From: Streptomyces bungoensis
Lineage (GTDB): Bacteria; Actinomycetota; Actinomycetes; Streptomycetales; Streptomycetaceae
NCBI RefSeq assembly: GCF_001514215.1
Contig: NZ_KQ948852.1
Coordinates: forward strand, 253,254 to 317,253
DNA: 64,000 nucleotides
Reading direction: 5' to 3'
Shown piece by piece: positions 8,768-17,640 of the stretch (positions are counted from its first letter, which is position 1; each line of letters starts with the position of its first letter). A program made the translations under genes and the position numbers. A model generated the notes under the pieces. It was given only the letters and a program-made list of their open reading frames with translations, made no database searches and was not told where the DNA came from.

Positions 8768-9553
8768 TCAGCGGGCGGTGCTGACGGCCGTCAGCAGACG
8801 GCCCTCCGGGTAGGACAGGGCGGTGTCGGGCAGTTCCGCCTCGCGTCCGCTCAGCAGCACGGTGAGACGGGTCTCGCCCCCGGCCTCGGGGGCGGGCTCG
8901 GCGCCGATCCGGCGCAGCGCCTGGGCGGCGACCGCTCCCGCCGAACCGTGCAGGATGAGCGGCGGCCGGCCGGGCCGCTGCACGGCGGCGCGGATCCGGT
9001 CGGCGACCAGTTCGTAGTTGGTGCAGCCCAGGACGACGGTCGTCACGTCGGCGGGGGTACGCGCGGCCGCGGCCGCGACGGCGGCGGTGACGGCCGCCTC
9101 GTCCGCGTGGTGGACGGCGTCCGCCAGGCCCGGGCAGGGCACCTCGGTGACGGTCACGCCGTCGGCGAACCGCTCGATCAGCCCGCGCTGGTAGGCGCTG
9201 CCGGTGGTGGCGGGCGTGGCCCAGATCGCGACGGGTCCGCCGCCCGCCGCGGCCGGCTTGATCGCCGGGACCGTGCCGATGACCGGCAGCTCGGGTTCCA
9301 GGCGCGCCCTGAGCTGCGGCAGGGAGTGCACGGACGCGGTGTTGCAGGCGACGATCAGGACGTCGGGCCGGTGCGCTGCGGCGGCCTCCGCCACGGCGAC
9401 GGCCCGCTGCGTGATGTCCTCCGGGGTGCGCGGCCCCCAGGGCATCCCGTCCGGGTCCCAGGAGAGCACGAGATCCGCGTCGGGCCGCAGCCGGCGTACC
9501 GCGGCAGCGGCGGGAAGGAGGCCGATTCCGGAGTCCATGAGCGCGATCTTCAC
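8768..9553 (-). CDS. Aspartate/glutamate racemase family protein (MurI-like)
   Basis: A 261-residue racemase-fold protein. The first half has DSGIG and the cysteine motif ACNTAS; the second half has GCTNYEL, where MurI enzymes have GCTHYPL. The His to Asn change beside the second catalytic cysteine, and DSGIGLL in place of DSGxGGL, suggest that this is not the housekeeping glutamate racemase; it may be a divergent paralogue with another substrate. Start GTG 9553 gives the family N-terminus KIALMDSG. It is divergent from the glycosyltransferase gene 57 bases away. Confidence 0.75.
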   Translation of the reverse strand: MKIALMDSGIGLLPAAAAVRRLRPDADLVLSWDPDGMPWGPRTPEDITQRAVAVAEAAAAHRPDVLIVACNTASVHSLPQLRARLEPELPVIGTVPAIKPAAAGGGPVAIWATPATTGSAYQRGLIERFADGVTVTEVPCPGLADAVHHADEAAVTAAVAAAAARTPADVTTVVLGCTNYELVADRIRAAVQRPGRPPLILHGSAGAVAAQALRRIGAEPAPEAGGETRLTVLLSGREAELPDTALSYPEGRLLTAVSTAR

Positions 9554-9610
9554 CCGGCCACGATAGACGATGGGCCGTTGCGGGCCGCTCCCGTGGGGCA
9601 GACTGCGGCC

Positions 9611-10786
9611 GTGAGCGCGCTCGTGTGGACAGCCGTCGTATCCCTCGCCGCCTGGTGCTGGCTGCTGCTGTGCCAGGGCTTCTTCTGGCGCACGGACGTC
9701 CGGCTGCCCCCGCTCCGTGAGCCCGCCGAGTGGCCGCCGGTCTGGGTCGTGGTCCCGGCCCGTGACGAGGCCGCCGTGCTGCCGGCGAGCCTGCCGTCGC
9801 TGCTCGCGCAGGACTACCCGGGGCGCGCGGAGATCGTCCTGGTGGACGACGGGAGCACGGACGGCACCGGTGAGCTGGCCCGCGAGCTGGCCCGGCGGCA
9901 CGGGGGGCTGCCGCTGACGGTGGACTCCCCCGGCGAGCCGCCCGCGGGCTGGACCGGCAAGTTGTGGGCGGTGCGGCACGGCATCGGCCTCGCACGCGCG
10001 CGCGACCCCGAGTACCTGCTGCTGACGGACGCGGACATCGCGCACGAGCCGGACAGCCTGCGCGCGCTGGTGGCGGCGGCACGCGGCGGGGGCTTCGACG
10101 TGGTGTCGCAGATGGCGCGGCTGAGGGTGGCGAGCCTGTGGGAGCGGCTCGTGGTCCCGGCGTTCGTCTACTTCTTCGCCCAGCTCTATCCGTTCCGCCG
10201 GATCGGCCGGAAGGGCTCGCGGACGGCGGCAGCGGCGGGCGGCTGCGTCCTGCTGAGCGCCGACATGGCCGGCCGGGCGCGGATCCCGGACGCCATCCGG
10301 CACGCCGTCATCGACGACGTCGCCCTCGCGCGCGCGGTGAAGGGCGCCGGCGGTCACGTCTGGCTGGGCCTGGCGGACCGGGTGCACAGCGTGCGCCCCT
10401 ATCCGCGGCTGCACGACCTGTGGCGGATGGTCTCGCGCAGTGCCTACGCCCAGCTGCGGCACAACCCGCTGCTGCTGTCGGGCACCGTCGTGGGGCTGGC
10501 GCTGGTGTACCTGGTGCCGCCGGCCGCCGTGGTGGCGGGTGCGGTCGCGGGTGACGCGGCGACGGCGGCCGTCGGCGCGGCGGCGTGGGCGGTGATGGCC
10601 GGGACCTACGTGCCGATGCTGCGCCACTACCGGCAGCCGCTGTGGCTCGCTCCCCTGCTGCCGTTCACCGCGTTCCTCTACCTCCTCATGACGGTCGACT
10701 CCGCCGTGCAGCACTACCGGGGGCGCGGGGCGGCCTGGAAGGGGCGTACGTACGCGCGTCCGGGCGCCCTGCCCGACGAGGGCTGA
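9611..10786 (+). CDS. Family 2 glycosyltransferase, HpnB-like
   Basis: A 391-residue membrane-anchored transferase. An N-terminal hydrophobic segment precedes the GT-A domain: VVVPARDEA, VDDGSTDGT and the metal-binding DAD of LLTDADIAHEP. A downstream DDVALARAVK acidic motif follows, and three or four C-terminal membrane segments close the protein. The arrangement, including FVYFFAQLYPFRRI, is that of hopene-associated glycosyltransferase HpnB proteins; no other hopanoid gene is in the window. The GTG start at 9611 places the first membrane segment immediately at the N-terminus. Confidence 0.82.
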   Translation: MSALVWTAVVSLAAWCWLLLCQGFFWRTDVRLPPLREPAEWPPVWVVVPARDEAAVLPASLPSLLAQDYPGRAEIVLVDDGSTDGTGELARELARRHGGLPLTVDSPGEPPAGWTGKLWAVRHGIGLARARDPEYLLLTDADIAHEPDSLRALVAAARGGGFDVVSQMARLRVASLWERLVVPAFVYFFAQLYPFRRIGRKGSRTAAAAGGCVLLSADMAGRARIPDAIRHAVIDDVALARAVKGAGGHVWLGLADRVHSVRPYPRLHDLWRMVSRSAYAQLRHNPLLLSGTVVGLALVYLVPPAAVVAGAVAGDAATAAVGAAAWAVMAGTYVPMLRHYRQPLWLAPLLPFTAFLYLLMTVDSAVQHYRGRGAAWKGRTYARPGALPDEG

Positions 10787-10792
10787 CGCCGG

Positions 10793-12100
10793 TCACTTGC
10801 GTCCCGGCGTCCAGTTCATGCCCCACCCGTAGGCGCGGTCCACGGTCCGCTGCGGGCTCACTCCGCGCTCCGGCACCAGGTAGCGCGCCTCCCGCTGGAC
10901 GACGAGGTCGCCGCCGGTGTGGGTGATGAGGGCCAGGGCGCAGACCGTGGAGGGGACCGTGCACTCGTCCAGGGAGAAGTCGATCGGGGCGCCGTGCTGG
11001 GGCTGGAGGGTGACCGTGGCGTGCAGGTCGGCGAAGGAGGCGGCGCCCTCGTAGATGGTGACGAAGACCAGGATGCGCCGGAAGTCCCGCTTGTGGTCGA
11101 GGTTGACGGTGAGGTTCTCGCCGCTCGCCACCGCGCCCGTGCGGTCGTCGCCGTCGAGGTGGATGTAGGGCGGACGGCGCAGGGAGCCGAAGGCGTTGCC
11201 GAGTGCCTGTACGACGCCCTTGCGGCCGTCGGTGAGTTCGTACAGGGCGCACAGGTCGAGGTCGAGGTCGCCCTGGCCGGCGCCCCGGCGGCCGCCCCAG
11301 CCCGGGAACTGCTTGCGCACCTGCCAGTTGAGGTTGACCCGCAGCGATCCGGAGGTGCCGCCCTGCTTGGCGAGCGAGACGGAGGGGGCCGCCTTGGTGA
11401 GGGTGACCTTGGAGAGGCGGACGGGTGCGGCGGGAGGGGCCGCCGGCGGCGCGGGCGGGAGAGCCGGAGCGGTGGCCGGCGGCGGCGAGTTCACCGTGGG
11501 CGCGGCCGGCGGCGGCATGGTCACGGGCGGTGCGGCGGACACGGGGCGCGCGGTGACGGGTGGTGCGGGGCGCTGCGGTTCGTCGACGGTGATGCCGAAG
11601 TCCGTGGCCAGGCCCTCGAGTCCGCTGCCGTAGCCCTGGCCGACGGCGCGGAACTTCCACACTCCCTGGCGGCGGTAGAACTCGCCGAGCAGGAAGGCCG
11701 TCTCCACGGTGGCGCCGGGGCTGTCGAAGCGGGCGACCACCTGACCGCTCGCCGCATCGGTCACCTCGACGTACAGGCCGGGGACCTGCCCGAAGGTGCC
11801 GCCGTCCGCGGAGGCCGCGAGGACGATCCGCTCGATCCCGCTCTCCACGCGCGCGAGGTCCACGGACAGGGTGTCGGTGACGCTCCCGGCGGCGGTCCGC
11901 TTGCCCTCGTGGCGGACCGCGCCCGAGGAGTGCGCGGGCTGGTTGTAGAAGACGAAGTCCCCGTCGGAGCGGACTTTTCCGGCGGCGAGGAGCAGGGCCG
12001 AGGCGTCCGCGTCGGGCACGCCGGGGCCGGAGCGCCAGCCCAGTTCGACCCGCAGGGCCGTGGCCGGCACCGGCACGTTCGATCCCTTCGGCATTGACAT
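10793..12100 (-). CDS. TerD family protein with two TerD domains
   Basis: A 435-residue cytoplasmic protein of the tellurite-resistance/stress family. TerD-like domain 1 spans about residues 1-175 with the calcium-site-type [20 protein letters not shown] acidic segment; a Pro/Ala-rich linker covers about 175-240; a second, divergent TerD domain ([13 protein letters not shown], about 285 onward) fills the rest. Two-domain forms resemble TerA-type proteins. Role in ion or membrane stress is known only at family level. It converges with the glycosyltransferase (6-base gap) and diverges from the Pro/Tyr-rich gene. Confidence 0.85.
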   Translation of the reverse strand: MSMPKGSNVPVPATALRVELGWRSGPGVPDADASALLLAAGKVRSDGDFVFYNQPAHSSGAVRHEGKRTAAGSVTDTLSVDLARVESGIERIVLAASADGGTFGQVPGLYVEVTDAASGQVVARFDSPGATVETAFLLGEFYRRQGVWKFRAVGQGYGSGLEGLATDFGITVDEPQRPAPPVTARPVSAAPPVTMPPPAAPTVNSPPPATAPALPPAPPAAPPAAPVRLSKVTLTKAAPSVSLAKQGGTSGSLRVNLNWQVRKQFPGWGGRRGAGQGDLDLDLCALYELTDGRKGVVQALGNAFGSLRRPPYIHLDGDDRTGAVASGENLTVNLDHKRDFRRILVFVTIYEGAASFADLHATVTLQPQHGAPIDFSLDECTVPSTVCALALITHTGGDLVVQREARYLVPERGVSPQRTVDRAYGWGMNWTPGRK

Positions 12101-12316
12101 GTCCCGCCCCCATCAGGTGTCGGTGTCACACAGGAACATCGCCGGTCAACCGCCGGTAACCCGGCAGGAACTCGGCATTTACACGATCCAAACGTTGTAC
12201 GGCGTCCATTTTTGCCGAGTTCGCTCGTATTGGGGATCCCGCGTCACGCCCGACACGGAAAACAACCCTCTTATCGGTCTCCCCAACCAGCACATCGTGG
12301 GCTTAACTTATGTGCC

Positions 12317-12757
12317 ATGACCTCCCCCCGCTCCACTTATGGCGGCGGCTACTACTCCGCCTCCTTCCCGGACACCCCGATCTACGACTCGCTCGTGGCC
12401 GAGCGGGGCACCCCGCAGATCGCCCCGATCCGGGTCCCCGCCGCCTACGACTCCGGCAGCAACCTCCCCGCCCTGCCGTCGGCGCTGCCCGCCCTCCCCG
12501 CGGCCCCGTCCGCGCAGGTACCCGGCTACGGCTACCCGCAGGCCCCGCAGCCCTACCCGCTGCAGCAGGCACCCACGGCCTACATCCCGCAGCAGGCGAG
12601 CGCCCCGCGCGGCTACCCCGGCCCGCAGGCCCCGCAGCAGCCCCGGCCGATGACCGCCGGCGCGGGCTACGAGGCCATGCGTCCCGCCGCCCCGCGGCCC
12701 GCTCCGGCGGCGCCGTACCAGGATCCGTACAACAGCCAGCAGTACCGCGGTTACTGA
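12317..12757 (+). CDS. Small Pro/Tyr/Gln-rich protein (DUF6643-like)
   Basis: A 146-residue, low-complexity protein. The N-terminal 45 residues (YGGGYYSASFPDTPIYDSLV and on) look conserved in streptomycetes; the rest is rich in Pro, Ala, Gln and Tyr, with repeats such as GYGYPQAPQPYP. No catalytic motif, signal peptide or membrane segment is visible. I believe it belongs to the Streptomyces family labelled DUF6643, but that is from memory. The ATG at 12317 follows an AT-rich stretch with no clear ribosome site. It is divergent from the TerD gene, which may share its regulation. Confidence 0.7.
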   Translation: MTSPRSTYGGGYYSASFPDTPIYDSLVAERGTPQIAPIRVPAAYDSGSNLPALPSALPALPAAPSAQVPGYGYPQAPQPYPLQQAPTAYIPQQASAPRGYPGPQAPQQPRPMTAGAGYEAMRPAAPRPAPAAPYQDPYNSQQYRGY

Positions 12758-12799
12758 CCGCCCTCCCCGGCTGCCGGTGCCACCTGACACGATGGCCCC

Positions 12800-13624
12800 A
12801 TGGGGAACGCGGAACTGCGGTCGATCCACGTCCATCCGGTCAAGGCGTTCCGTGGCGTCACGCCACGGGAGGCCGCGGTGGAGCCCTGGGGGCTGTCCGG
12901 GGACCGGCGCTGGACGCTGATCGACGACGGGGGAAAGGTCGTCACACAGCGCGAGCGGCCACGTCTCGCGCTCGCCGCCGCCGAGCCGATGCCCGGCGGC
13001 GGCGTTCGTCTGTCCGCGCCCGGACACGAGCCGCTCACGGTCGCCGTCCCCGAGCCGGTGACGACGGTGCCGGTGGACATCTTCGGCACGAAGGTCGACG
13101 CGGTCCCGGCGTCCGGCACCGCTCACGACTGGTGCTCCTCCTACCTGGGCGCCGCCGTGCGCCTGGTCCACATGGACGATCCGGCCGCCCGCCGCCCCGT
13201 CGACCCCGCGTACGCGCTGCCCGGCGAGACGGTGAGTTTCGCCGACGGCTACCCCCTGCTGCTCACCACCACGGCCTCCCTGGACGCCCTGAACTCGCTG
13301 ATGGCACGGGGCGACCACGCGGCCGAGGGCCCGCTGCCGATGAACCGCTTCCGGCCGAGCGTGGTCGTCGCCGGCACCGAGGCCTGGGCCGAGGACCACT
13401 GGTCGCGGATCCGCATCGGCGAGGTCGTCCTGCGGATCACCAAGCCCTGCGTGCGCTGTGTGGTGACGACCACCGACCAGGACACCGGCGAACGCGGCCG
13501 TGAACCGCTGCGGACCCTGGCACAGCACCGGAAGGCGGACGGGAGGCTGCTCTTCGGGCAGAACCTGGTGCCCGTGACGACCGGGACGATACGGGTCGGG
13601 GACCCGGTGCGCGTGCTGCGGTGA
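12800..13624 (+). CDS. MOSC domain-containing protein
   Basis: A 274-residue protein with an N-terminal MOSC beta-barrel domain (HPVKAFRGVTPREA, about residues 10-120) and a C-terminal MOSC domain with the conserved cysteine motif KPCVRCVVTTTD. MOSC proteins carry activated sulfur or reduce N-hydroxylated compounds with molybdenum cofactor, as in mARC and YcbX. It stands alone, 42 bases after the preceding gene, and no partner reductase is nearby. Confidence 0.88.
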   Translation: MGNAELRSIHVHPVKAFRGVTPREAAVEPWGLSGDRRWTLIDDGGKVVTQRERPRLALAAAEPMPGGGVRLSAPGHEPLTVAVPEPVTTVPVDIFGTKVDAVPASGTAHDWCSSYLGAAVRLVHMDDPAARRPVDPAYALPGETVSFADGYPLLLTTTASLDALNSLMARGDHAAEGPLPMNRFRPSVVVAGTEAWAEDHWSRIRIGEVVLRITKPCVRCVVTTTDQDTGERGREPLRTLAQHRKADGRLLFGQNLVPVTTGTIRVGDPVRVLR

Positions 13625-13705
13625 CACGCGAGCGCGGTGGGTGATAGCCCGACGGTGCTCGGGTACTCGGCTCCGGCACGAGACCGACGCAACGGAGGCA
13701 AGCCC

Positions 13706-14188
13706 ATGAGCACGGTCAAGGAAGCAGTGGAAGTCGACGTGCCGGTCCACGCCGCCTACGACCAGTGGACGCAGTTCGAGAGCTTCCCGGAGTTCATGGA
13801 GGGCGTCGAGGAGGTCAGGCAGCTGGACGAGAGCCACAACCACTGGATCACCAAGATCGCCGGTGTGCGGCGGGAGTTCGACACCGAGATCGTCGACCAG
13901 TATCCCGACGAGCGCATCACGTGGCGCACCACCAGCGGCGACACGGACCAGAAGGGCAGCGTCCGCTTCGAGCGCCTGGACGACACGCGCACCAAGGTGG
14001 AACTCGTCATGGAGGTGGAGCCCAGTGGAGCCGCGGAGAAGACCGCGGACATGCTGGGTGTGCTCGACCGGCGGGTCAAGGGCGACATGAAGCGCTTCAA
14101 GCAGTACATCGAGCAGCACGGAGGCGAGTCCAGAGGCTGGCGCGGACGCATCAGGCCGGAGGACAGCGGCAGGCCCGGGTCCCTCTGA
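13706..14188 (+). CDS. SRPBCC (polyketide cyclase/dehydrase fold) protein
   Basis: A 160-residue protein with the START-like fold of cyclase/dehydrase and coenzyme Q-binding proteins: VDVPVHAAYDQWTQFESFPEFM at the N-terminus, ITWRTTSG in the middle, and a long C-terminal helix with a charged tail. Such small Streptomyces proteins are often associated with membranes or cell-surface stress, but the ligand is unknown. The ATG at 13706 is supported by ACGGAGG 9 to 15 bases upstream. Confidence 0.85.
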   Translation: MSTVKEAVEVDVPVHAAYDQWTQFESFPEFMEGVEEVRQLDESHNHWITKIAGVRREFDTEIVDQYPDERITWRTTSGDTDQKGSVRFERLDDTRTKVELVMEVEPSGAAEKTADMLGVLDRRVKGDMKRFKQYIEQHGGESRGWRGRIRPEDSGRPGSL

Positions 14189-14208
14189 CAGGGGTCGGAG
14201 GCGACGAC

Positions 14209-14232
14209 GGGGGCGGCCGCGAGGCTGCCCCC
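14209..14232 (+). terminator. Stem-loop after the SRPBCC gene
   Basis: GGGGGCGGC (14209-14217) pairs with GCTGCCCCC (14224-14232), with one G-U pair and a six-base loop, 20 bases after the stop codon. There is no T-run, as is usual for streptomycete terminators. Confidence 0.5.
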
Positions 14233-14486
14233 GCGGGCTGTGACGGGCCGGGGCATCCCCTGACCGAGGCGGCCGGGACCGGTACCGTGAAGCGCCCTCC
14301 GTCCTTCCACTCGGCGGGATCGGCCGGGCGGGGAACCGGGCGGACGGTCCCGGTCGTTGGGATGACGACGTGGGAAAAGGTGTGGCGTTCCGGCCGGGAG
14401 TGATTCCACTCTCCGTTGACCAGGGCCGGGGGGCGAGCGACTCCGCCGGGGGCTCTTGCGGAGCGGAAAAAAGGGGGGTGGGACAG

Positions 14487-15092
14487 GTGCGAGCGATCAG
14501 CGGCCTGTGGCGCTGGCGGGGCAATCCGCTGCGCCGCGCGACCGATCTGGCCGAGGCCTGGGTGGCCCTGGCGACGCTGGTGCTGATCGCCGCGGCCGCG
14601 CCCGTGGTCGGCGCCCTGACCGGCGCCGCTGCGGAGGACTCCCTGCAGCGGGCCGTGCGGGAGCAGCAGCACTCCCGCCATCTCGTGACGGCGACCGTGC
14701 TGCGCAGGCTCGGCGGCGCCCCGATGGAGAACGACCCGGACACCAGCTCCGCGCGCGACGTCCACAGCCGCGTCCTCGCCGACTGGACGGCGCCCGACGG
14801 CACCCGGCGGCACGGCGCCACCCTGGTGGACCTCAAGTCCCCGCACCACGGCGACCACTTCGGGCTGTGGACGGACACGCACGGCCGCATATCGACCCGC
14901 CCACTGGACTCCCCCACCGCGACGACGCACGCCGTGCTCGCCGGAGTCGGCGCGGCCCTGCTGTCGGCGGGCCTGGTCGACAGCGGCCGGAGGCTGATCG
15001 TCTGGCGCATGGTCCGCCGCAGATACGCGCGGTGGGACCAGGCCTGGGACCGGGCGGGCCCGGACTGGGGCAAGGCGGGCACGGGCAGTTGA
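14487..15092 (+). CDS. Rv1733c family membrane protein
   Basis: A 201-residue protein with one membrane segment near the N-terminus (about 24-46), a roughly 95-residue extracytoplasmic middle, and a second membrane segment (about 147-170). The opening GLWRWRGNPLRRATDLAEAW is the signature of the Rv1733c-like family found throughout actinobacteria. Function is unknown. The GTG at 14487 follows AAGGGGGG at 8-base spacing; a GTG at 14478 is the alternative. It precedes the beta-helix/AAA+ gene by 109 bases on the same strand. Confidence 0.78.
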   Translation: MRAISGLWRWRGNPLRRATDLAEAWVALATLVLIAAAAPVVGALTGAAAEDSLQRAVREQQHSRHLVTATVLRRLGGAPMENDPDTSSARDVHSRVLADWTAPDGTRRHGATLVDLKSPHHGDHFGLWTDTHGRISTRPLDSPTATTHAVLAGVGAALLSAGLVDSGRRLIVWRMVRRRYARWDQAWDRAGPDWGKAGTGS

Positions 15093-15201
15093 CGGCCTTC
15101 CGGCTCTGGTCAACCGTCCCCCCGCGCGCACGCTACGGTGGAGCGGCCGAGCCGAGTTCGGCATCGACCCGCGGGCAACGAGGTGGGGGCACAACAACGC
15201 C

Positions 15202-17640
15202 ATGGCACAGGGCACGGTCCAGGTGACGCACACCGGCACCTCGCGGTGGCGGCGCCGCACGGGTGAGTACGCTTCGCTCGCCGCCGCCCTGGAGGCAGCC
15301 GCCGACGGTGACGTCCTCACCATCGCCCCGGGCACCTACCGGGAGAACCTCGTGCTCCAGCGGGCGGTGACGCTGCGCGGCCCCGAGGGTTCGCCGGGGT
15401 CGGTGCGGATCGCGCCGGTGGACGGGGTGCCGCTGACGGTGCGGGCCTCCGCGGTGGTGCACGACCTGCACGTGGAGGGCCAGGACGCGGCCGCACCGGC
15501 GCTGCTGGTGGAGGAGGGCACGCCCGAGGTGCGGGACGTGCGGATCGTCACGCGGTCCGCCACCGGCATCGAGGTGCGCGGCGGTGCCCGCCCGACCGTG
15601 CGGCGCTGCACGGTCGACAACCCGGCCGGCATCGGCATCGCCGTACTCGACGGCGGCGGTGGGGTGTTCGAGGAGTGCGAGGTCGTCGCGGCCGGGCAGG
15701 CCGCAGTCGCGGTCAGCGGCGGTGCCCATCCGCGCCTGGAGCGCTGCCGGGTGCACCACGCCTCCGGCACCGGACTGTCCGTGACCGGGGAGAACTCCGC
15801 GCTGGAAGCGCTCGGTTGCGAGGTGTACGAGGTCCGCGGCTCGGGGGTGCAGGTCACCCAGCGGGCCACGGCGCACCTCACCGACTGCGATGTGCACCGC
15901 ACCACCGCCGACGGTGTCACGCTCGACACGGACGCGGTGCTCACGCTCGCCGACTGCCGGATCCACGACATCCCCGAGAACGCGGTCGACCTGCGCTCCC
16001 GCTCGGTGCTCACGCTGACCCGGACGACGGTCCGCCGGTTCGGCCGCAACGGCCTGTCGGTGTGGGACCCGGGCACCCGGGTGGACGCCAACCAGTGCGA
16101 GATCTTCGACAGCACCGGCGACTATCCGGCGGTGTGGGTGAGCGACGGCGCCACCGCGGTGCTCGACTCCTGCCGGGTGCACGACGTGCCGGACGCGCTG
16201 TTCGTCCTGGACCGCGGCTCCCGCGCGGACGTGGTGGACAGCGACCTGACCCAGGTGCGCAACACGGCGGTGTCGGTGAGCGACGGGGCGACCGCGCAAC
16301 TGGACGACTGCCGGATCCGGGAGGCCGCCACCGGTGCCTGGTTCCGCGACCACGGCAGCGGCGGCACGCTGAACAACTGCACCGTGGACGGCACCCAGAC
16401 CGGTGTGATCGTCACCAAGGGCGCCGACCCGACCATCGAGCGCTGCACGGTCGACTCCCCCGCCGAGGCCGGGTTCTACGTGTCGGCGGGCGGCCGGGGC
16501 AGCTTCCTGAACTGCCGGGTCAGCAACAGCGGCGGCTACGGCTTCCACGTGATCGACGGCTGCCGCACGACCTTGAGGAAGTGCCGTACGGAGCGCTGCG
16601 CGCGCGGCGGTTACGAGTTCGCGGACGCCGGGCCGGACGCGGGAGCGGGGACGGGCCCGGTGGTGGAGGACTGCTCCAGCGACGAGAGCGGCAGCCTTCA
16701 GCCGCCGGCGGCGCGCGAGACGGTCGTCCAGACGGTGTCCCCCTCGGCCGGACTGCTCGGATCGATTCCCGGGCAGCGCACCACCGAGCAGGAGCCGCTG
16801 GTCGCCGCGGCCGCGCCGGCGGAGCCGGCCCGGCCGTCGCAGGCGGTGCTCGGTGAACTGGACGCGCTGGTGGGCCTGGAGAGCGTCAAGCGCGAGGTGC
16901 GGGCGCTGACGGACATGATCGAGGTGGGCCGCCGCCGGCAGCAGGCGGGCCTGAAGGCGGCCTCGGTCAAACGGCACCTGGTCTTCACCGGTTCCCCGGG
17001 CACGGGCAAGACGACGGTGGCCCGGCTGTACGGCGAGATCCTCGCCTCACTCGGGGTGCTGGAGAAGGGCCATCTCGTGGAGGTGTCCCGGGTCGACCTC
17101 GTCGGCGAGCACATCGGCTCCACCGCGATCCGCACCCAGGAGGCCTTCGAACGGGCGCGCGGCGGTGTGCTGTTCATCGACGAGGCGTACGCGCTCTCCC
17201 CGGAGGACGGCGGACGGGACTTCGGCAAGGAGGCCATCGACACGCTGGTGAAGCTGATGGAGGACCACCGGGACGCGGTGGTGGTCATCGTCGCCGGCTA
17301 CACGGCGGAGATGGAGCGCTTCCTGTCCGTCAACCCCGGTGTCGCCTCCCGCTTCTCACGGACGATCACCTTCGGCGACTACGGTCCCGAGGAGTTGCTC
17401 AGAATCGTGGAGCAGCAGGCCGACGAGCACGAGTACCGGCTGGGTCCGGGCGCGCCGGAGGCGCTGCTGAAGTACTTCACGGTGCTCCCGAAGGGCCCCG
17501 CGTTCGGCAACGGCCGGACGGCCCGGCAGACCTTCGAGGCGATGGTGGAGCGGCACGCCGGCCGGGTCGCCCAGGTCGAGGAACCCAGCACCGACGACCT
17601 GACCCTGCTGTACGCGGAGGACCTGCCGGAGCTGCCCTGA
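15202..17640 (+). CDS. Right-handed beta-helix protein fused to CbxX/CfqX-type AAA+ ATPase
   Basis: An 812-residue fusion. Residues 1 to about 530 form a long parallel beta-helix: repeats of about 22-24 residues, many containing a C-x-V/I or D-C-x-V/I step such as LERCRVHHASGTGLSV. A Pro/Ala linker follows. The AAA+ module has Walker A GSPGTGKT (about 597-604), Walker B GVLFIDEAYAL (about 655-665) and an arginine in RFSRTITF; it belongs to the CbxX/CfqX/SpoVK group that includes EccA of ESX secretion. No signal peptide or membrane segment is seen, so it acts in the cytoplasm, perhaps remodelling a partner recognised by the helix. AGGTGGGG supports ATG 15202. Confidence 0.85.
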   Translation: MAQGTVQVTHTGTSRWRRRTGEYASLAAALEAAADGDVLTIAPGTYRENLVLQRAVTLRGPEGSPGSVRIAPVDGVPLTVRASAVVHDLHVEGQDAAAPALLVEEGTPEVRDVRIVTRSATGIEVRGGARPTVRRCTVDNPAGIGIAVLDGGGGVFEECEVVAAGQAAVAVSGGAHPRLERCRVHHASGTGLSVTGENSALEALGCEVYEVRGSGVQVTQRATAHLTDCDVHRTTADGVTLDTDAVLTLADCRIHDIPENAVDLRSRSVLTLTRTTVRRFGRNGLSVWDPGTRVDANQCEIFDSTGDYPAVWVSDGATAVLDSCRVHDVPDALFVLDRGSRADVVDSDLTQVRNTAVSVSDGATAQLDDCRIREAATGAWFRDHGSGGTLNNCTVDGTQTGVIVTKGADPTIERCTVDSPAEAGFYVSAGGRGSFLNCRVSNSGGYGFHVIDGCRTTLRKCRTERCARGGYEFADAGPDAGAGTGPVVEDCSSDESGSLQPPAARETVVQTVSPSAGLLGSIPGQRTTEQEPLVAAAAPAEPARPSQAVLGELDALVGLESVKREVRALTDMIEVGRRRQQAGLKAASVKRHLVFTGSPGTGKTTVARLYGEILASLGVLEKGHLVEVSRVDLVGEHIGSTAIRTQEAFERARGGVLFIDEAYALSPEDGGRDFGKEAIDTLVKLMEDHRDAVVVIVAGYTAEMERFLSVNPGVASRFSRTITFGDYGPEELLRIVEQQADEHEYRLGPGAPEALLKYFTVLPKGPAFGNGRTARQTFEAMVERHAGRVAQVEEPSTDDLTLLYAEDLPELP

